Below are positions 39,796 to 42,640 of a stretch of 42,640 bases of DNA, in pieces. This DNA comes from a virus. Below the pieces are notes generated by a model, which had not been told where the DNA came from, did not search any database, and saw only the letters and a program-made list of their open reading frames with translations. The position numbers and the translations under genes were made by a program. Positions within the stretch are counted from its first letter, which is position 1; each line of letters opens with the position of its first letter. The DNA is taken from positions 1-42,640 of IMG/VR virus record IMGVR_UViG_3300013102_000789; one strand, given 5' to 3'.

Positions 39796-40461
39796 TCAGG
39801 CAACCGCCTGCAGCAGCTCCGCGCTGTTGTTTCTGGGCGTGTTGACGGCGCGGCTTACGCGGTAGGCCTCCATGGCCGGCGGCTCGGAGGCCAGCAGCAT
39901 CGCCATCGCTTCGTCGGTACCGACGCGGAGCCAGTCATCGAACTGGACCGGTGCGAGCCACACCGGCATACGGTCGTGGATGTCGGCCGATACGCCGCTG
40001 CTGTCTCCCGTGATGACGGTGAACGTCCCCCGATTCCCGTCCGGCAGCAGTGGGCTGGCGTCCTCCCACAAGCCTGCAGCCCATAGGGGGCTGCTGGCGT
40101 GGATGAACCACGGGTCTTTCTTCCCGTCCACGTCGCTCACTGACCACTCGTAATAGCCGGCCATCGGGACGATGCAACGACGCGCCTTGAACGCCGCCCG
40201 AAAAGCGGGCTTGGTGGCCACCGTCTCGATCCGGGCGTTGATCGTGGACCCCTGCAGTCCCTTGGCCTTCGCCCAGAACGGGAGTAGCCCCCACGCCAAT
40301 GGCGAGACCACGGCCCCATCGCCGCGATCGAGGATCACCGAGGCGCGTTGTGTCGGGGCCAGGTTGTAGCTCGCCGGAATCGACAGCAGGTCGCCGACCA
40401 GCTGGGGGAAGCCGATGGCACTGGAGTCGCGGATAGGGGTTTGGACGAATCGGCCGCACAT
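39796..40461 (-). CDS. SRAP-domain protein (HMCES/YedK-like abasic-site shield)
   Basis: A 221-residue SRAP protein. The catalytic Cys2 (MCGRFV), N33 (YNLAPTQ), R77 (INARIET), E105 (GYYEW) and H162 (HDRMPVWL) are all present. SRAP proteins crosslink through Cys2 to abasic sites in single-stranded DNA and protect them from breakage. Cellular copies are widespread; here it lies within the prophage, 192 bp from attR, on the minus strand. It may protect phage or host single-stranded DNA during replication. Confidence 0.93.
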   Translation of the reverse strand: MCGRFVQTPIRDSSAIGFPQLVGDLLSIPASYNLAPTQRASVILDRGDGAVVSPLAWGLLPFWAKAKGLQGSTINARIETVATKPAFRAAFKARRCIVPMAGYYEWSVSDVDGKKDPWFIHASSPLWAAGLWEDASPLLPDGNRGTFTVITGDSSGVSADIHDRMPVWLAPVQFDDWLRVGTDEAMAMLLASEPPAMEAYRVSRAVNTPRNNSAELLQAVA

Positions 40462-40548
40462 GGCCGGAGGGTAGGAAGGTAGGGTGTCGCTATGGCGTGT
40501 AGACGCGTCCGAGGCGAGCGAGTGGTGAGCGGTTAGGGCGGTTGATCA

Positions 40549-40612
40549 CCGGAAAAATTGCGTGCGTCCCCTCGCTACGTCAGGCGTTCCACGATCCGGT
40601 ACCGGAAAAATT
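40549..40612. repeat. Right pair of CCGGAAAAATT repeats, putative integrase arm sites
   Basis: Exact copies at 40549-40559 and 40602-40612, in the same orientation as those near attL, 42-95 bp inside attR. The 192-bp region between the SRAP gene and attR holds no gene. Confidence 0.55.
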
Positions 40613-40653
40613 CAGGGGGTTATGTCGTTGATTTCAAAGCATGAATGTGGTGC

Positions 40654-40698
40654 CTCATAATCCTTTGGTTCCAGGTTCGAATCCTGGTGGGCCCACCA
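40654..40698 (+). other. attR, 45-bp copy of the tRNA 3' end
   Basis: Identical to 2607-2651 but lacking the 5' half of the tRNA. Sequence to the right is the original downstream chromosome. Confidence 0.93.
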
Positions 40699-40754
40699 AT
40701 CCAGCATCCTATGTCGCCCTGGAAGGGCTGAAATATCCTATAAAAACAGGAATT

Positions 40755-40961
40755 TCAGCTATTTTTCGTCTGCTTGCGTCCTATGTGATCCGACAGAATC
40801 CAGCATCCTTTGGCGGTAACCTCTTTGCTCGCGTCGCCAGTTACCGCCCAATGAGCAATCGCCGCCCATGCCTTTGACCGATACCGCAATTCGTAAGACC
40901 TAGCCCGCTGATACTGTGCAGGAGGAGGCTGACGAGGCATTGCGCCAAATCCGTAGTCCAC
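40755..40961 (-). CDS. Doubtful small ORF right of attR
   Basis: A 68-codon frame with basic content (RARSYELRYRSKAWAAIAHW) and GCAGGAGGAGG on the opposite strand only. No ribosome binding site and no recognised family. It is the only frame worth noting in the 300 bp between attR and the PIN gene; that stretch also has AATCCAGCATCCT repeated at 40698 and 40798. Confidence 0.25.
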   Translation of the reverse strand: MDYGFGAMPRQPPPAQYQRARSYELRYRSKAWAAIAHWAVTGDASKEVTAKGCWILSDHIGRKQTKNS

Positions 40962-40997
40962 TTCGACTGGCGAGTCGCTTATGCGGCTCGTGTCAGC

Positions 40998-41468
40998 CTA
41001 GAACGTCCACTCTTGCTGTGCCATGAATCCTTCAAGGGTGGTGCATTGAACATCGAAATGCTTGCAGATGTTCGGCATCTTTGCGGACTTGTCCTTGAAC
41101 AGTTCCTCGGTGACGACGGTGCCTGCGCGGGCTTTGGCGGCAGCAATTACGAAAGGATCCGCAACCGGAGTGCCTTTCAGTCTCTGCTTCTCGCCAATGA
41201 TGCTCTGAAAATGATTGACGGCTAAGATCGAGGCGACGATCTGAAGCTCCTGCGTAGAAGGCGTGGTAAAGATGTGGCCGTTCTTCGTGATCCATCCATC
41301 AACGTACGGGTCAGGCGCGCCGTTCTGGAGCTCCCGCCTGACCTCTTTTGTTGAGAGCAAGGACCCGGCTTTCACCATGTCGCCCAATCCGGACCACAGC
41401 GTCGCGAAAACGCCGGGGTAGTAGTGTTTGAGCTTGCTAAAGGAGCCAGTATCGAAAACATAGATCAT
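40998..41468 (-). CDS. PIN-like protein of DUF4411 type (probable toxin)
   Basis: A 156-residue protein with the PIN layout: D6 (MIYVFDTGSF), E42/E46 (TKEVRRELQNG), D104 (GTPVADPFVIAAAKA) and TVVTEE, ending PNICKHFDVQC. DUF4411 proteins are PIN-type ribonucleases that pair with an XRE-ImmA/IrrE partner. The ATG overlaps the stop of the upstream partner by four bases, showing co-translation. It lies in chromosome DNA just right of attR. Confidence 0.88.
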   Translation of the reverse strand: MIYVFDTGSFSKLKHYYPGVFATLWSGLGDMVKAGSLLSTKEVRRELQNGAPDPYVDGWITKNGHIFTTPSTQELQIVASILAVNHFQSIIGEKQRLKGTPVADPFVIAAAKARAGTVVTEELFKDKSAKMPNICKHFDVQCTTLEGFMAQQEWTF

Positions 41469-42640
41469 TGCGCTTTCCTTCGCAAAACAAGCTCCTCAAG
41501 GCCTGGCACTTGGGACGGCTTTACGCCCAGGAAATCTGCCGCCTTCTCTTGGCTGAGTTGACCTCGCAGATGCCGTGAGAAAACCTCTCTCAGTAGCCTG
41601 TCGCTGAGATACGCCCCCTTTGATGCGTACCAACTGCCGCCGCCAGCGCCTTCCTTCTTCTGCTTGGTCCACTCAAGGGCTTTTGCCTCATAAAAGATCT
41701 TGGTTGCTCGGCCGCGATCGAGGAAGCGCCGGAGGATCGCTTCTCGACTCACTCCAAATGCGCGCGCAAGATCTGAGAAGAAGGAGTCGGGTAGGGTATC
41801 AACGGAGTGGGGTGCGCTTTGGGTGCGGTGGTCGAAAACTGCAGACGGAATCAATACCTCGGCAGCCACCGCATTGCAGAACACCTCGATAGCCTGCTCC
41901 CGCTTGGGAAGGTCGTCGATGTACGAGGTGTCGAACTTCGATATGCCGTTGATGGCGAACAGTGAATGTGCGAGCTCATGTAGCAATGAAAATATCTGGC
42001 GAGTTTTGGTAGTGCTGTTGTTGATGTATATCAACGGGAATTCATCATCGCGCAAGCAGAACCCTGAAATGCTGGTCTGTTTGAAGCTGTCCTTGAAAAC
42101 GAATATCCCGCGCTTCTCGATGGCTTCGCGCCACGCCTTTAGCGCATCCTCGTCTCGCGCCCAAGATGCTTGGATCTCGGTATCAATGCCAAGGGTGGCC
42201 CTAATCTGACGAGCTTTCGCGGCGAGGTCGTCGCCGATACTCAGCTTCACCTCATTCCAAATCTTGGAATTTGCCGGATTGGTGCCCTCGTAAAGCTCCG
42301 CCAAACCCAGTTGGTAGGCGCGCGCCTTGCGTAGATGGAGGTAGGTGTCCCTATCCAGCGTGGCAAGATCTTCTTCAGGAAGGGTCCGGAATTCTTGTCT
42401 GGGAGACGCTTCCTTGGGCGGAGTTGGAAGAAAGAAAACCGCAAGGGGGCGCTTGTATAGGTCGTAAGCCAGCGCTTCCAGTTGAGCATAGGTCGGAGAG
42501 GTGTCGCCCCGCTCCCATGACTCGATCTCAATGGCCTGTCGCTTCAGGCGCACAGCAACATCGGCCACCGACATGCCGATGGACTCGCGTGCCCAGCGCA
42601 TCACTGCCGGCTGAACGCCGGCTACCGTCTCCCTAGTCAT
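41465..42640 (-). CDS. XRE-family regulator with ImmA/IrrE metalloprotease domain (probable antitoxin)
   Basis: A 391-residue protein whose ATG is the last codon of the window. Residues 12-60 form an XRE helix-turn-helix (MRWARESIGMSVADVAVRLK, SWERGDTSPTYAQLEALAYD), and residues 165-300 an ImmA/IrrE zinc protease with H221-E222-x2-H225 (LLHELAHSLF). The C-terminal 90 residues may bind the partner. In this two-gene family it is regarded as the antitoxin and operon repressor, possibly cleaving a target. Its promoter lies outside the window. Confidence 0.9.
   Translation of the reverse strand: MTRETVAGVQPAVMRWARESIGMSVADVAVRLKRQAIEIESWERGDTSPTYAQLEALAYDLYKRPLAVFFLPTPPKEASPRQEFRTLPEEDLATLDRDTYLHLRKARAYQLGLAELYEGTNPANSKIWNEVKLSIGDDLAAKARQIRATLGIDTEIQASWARDEDALKAWREAIEKRGIFVFKDSFKQTSISGFCLRDDEFPLIYINNSTTKTRQIFSLLHELAHSLFAINGISKFDTSYIDDLPKREQAIEVFCNAVAAEVLIPSAVFDHRTQSAPHSVDTLPDSFFSDLARAFGVSREAILRRFLDRGRATKIFYEAKALEWTKQKKEGAGGGSWYASKGAYLSDRLLREVFSRHLRGQLSQEKAADFLGVKPSQVPGLEELVLRRKAQ

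Larger units (their letters stand above)
39133..40639. repeat. 18-bp direct repeats ATGTCRTTGATTTCAAAG
   Basis: Copies at 39133-39150 and 40622-40639 match at 17 of 18 positions and flank the 39369-40461 gene pair. They may mark a cassette boundary or be functional sites near attR. Confidence 0.55.
2607..40698. mobile_element. P2-like prophage integrated in a tRNA gene
   Basis: The element is bounded by an exact 45-bp duplication of the tRNA 3' end. It contains a tyrosine integrase near the left end, a repressor/early-gene switch, a primase, a full set of P2-type head, tail and lysis genes, and a block of cargo genes before the right end. No essential P2 morphogenesis gene is missing or visibly frameshifted, so the prophage could be inducible. 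The gene order (terminase and portal rightward, everything else in the late region leftward) is the P2 scheme. Confidence 0.95.

Noticed and set aside
40641-40877. Open frame across attR
   Set aside because: It is produced by the duplicated tRNA 3' end and has no ribosome binding site.
1-42640. CRISPR arrays, rRNA and insertion sequences
   Set aside because: No regularly spaced direct repeats with unique spacers, no rRNA sequence and no transposase were seen.

Overview
The window is a piece of a GC-rich gammaproteobacterial chromosome, most likely Stenotrophomonas or a close Xanthomonadaceae relative. This is inferred from the RpoD C-terminus, the codon use and the phage gene repertoire. A complete-looking P2-like (Peduoviridae-type) prophage of about 38 kb fills most of it.

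Left chromosomal flank (1-2606): the end of rpoD with its terminator, a probably truncated gene for a secreted SH3-like protein, a HipA-family kinase with its own N-terminal winged helix (YjjJ type), and a tRNA with a CAU anticodon, probably tRNA-Ile2. The prophage is bounded by a perfect 45-bp repeat of the tRNA 3' end (attL 2607-2651, attR 40654-40698). Copies of CCGGAAAAATT lie just inside both ends and look like integrase arm sites.

Lysogeny and early region (2812-12389): a low-GC cargo gene with a PD-(D/E)XK-like nuclease signature, then the leftward int operon (seven small overlapping genes ending in int). Upstream of that operon is a locus with the hallmarks of a C4/CI-type antisense RNA: a 76-nt tRNA-like fold whose two 7-nt loops match target sites on both sides of it. 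Next come a HigBA-like toxin-antitoxin operon with a third, HTH-less antitoxin paralogue, a primase-helicase, an Ogr/Delta activator, a BcepMu gp16-like regulator and a divergent XRE repressor. The leftward early promoter has a palindromic operator exactly in its spacer.

Morphogenesis region (12470-34073): a nearly canonical P2 set. Leftward, from the capsid end: O, N, M, L, X, two holin-like proteins, GH19 endolysin, Rz with embedded Rz1, R, S, J, I (fused to an extra N-terminal domain), H, a fibre-assembly-like protein, V, an unknown protein, W, FI, FII, E with its -1 frameshift product E', T, U, D. Rightward: terminase P and portal Q.

Cargo region (34144-40461): genes not needed for a P2 phage. 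These are an orphan receiver domain, an autotransporter with a Val-Asp-Pro repeat linker, a probable DNA methyltransferase remnant, a DUF5677-like protein, an unphage-like noncoding stretch packed with GGTAAY motifs, a small unknown gene and a SRAP/HMCES-type protein. Right of attR the chromosome carries a PIN-domain (DUF4411) gene coupled to an XRE-ImmA/IrrE metalloprotease.

The strongest candidates for something new are the antisense-RNA locus controlling an integrase operon in a phage that also has a protein repressor, the PD-(D/E)XK cargo gene beside int, and the autotransporter/receiver cargo. All functional assignments rest on reading the sequence and family knowledge; no searches were run.
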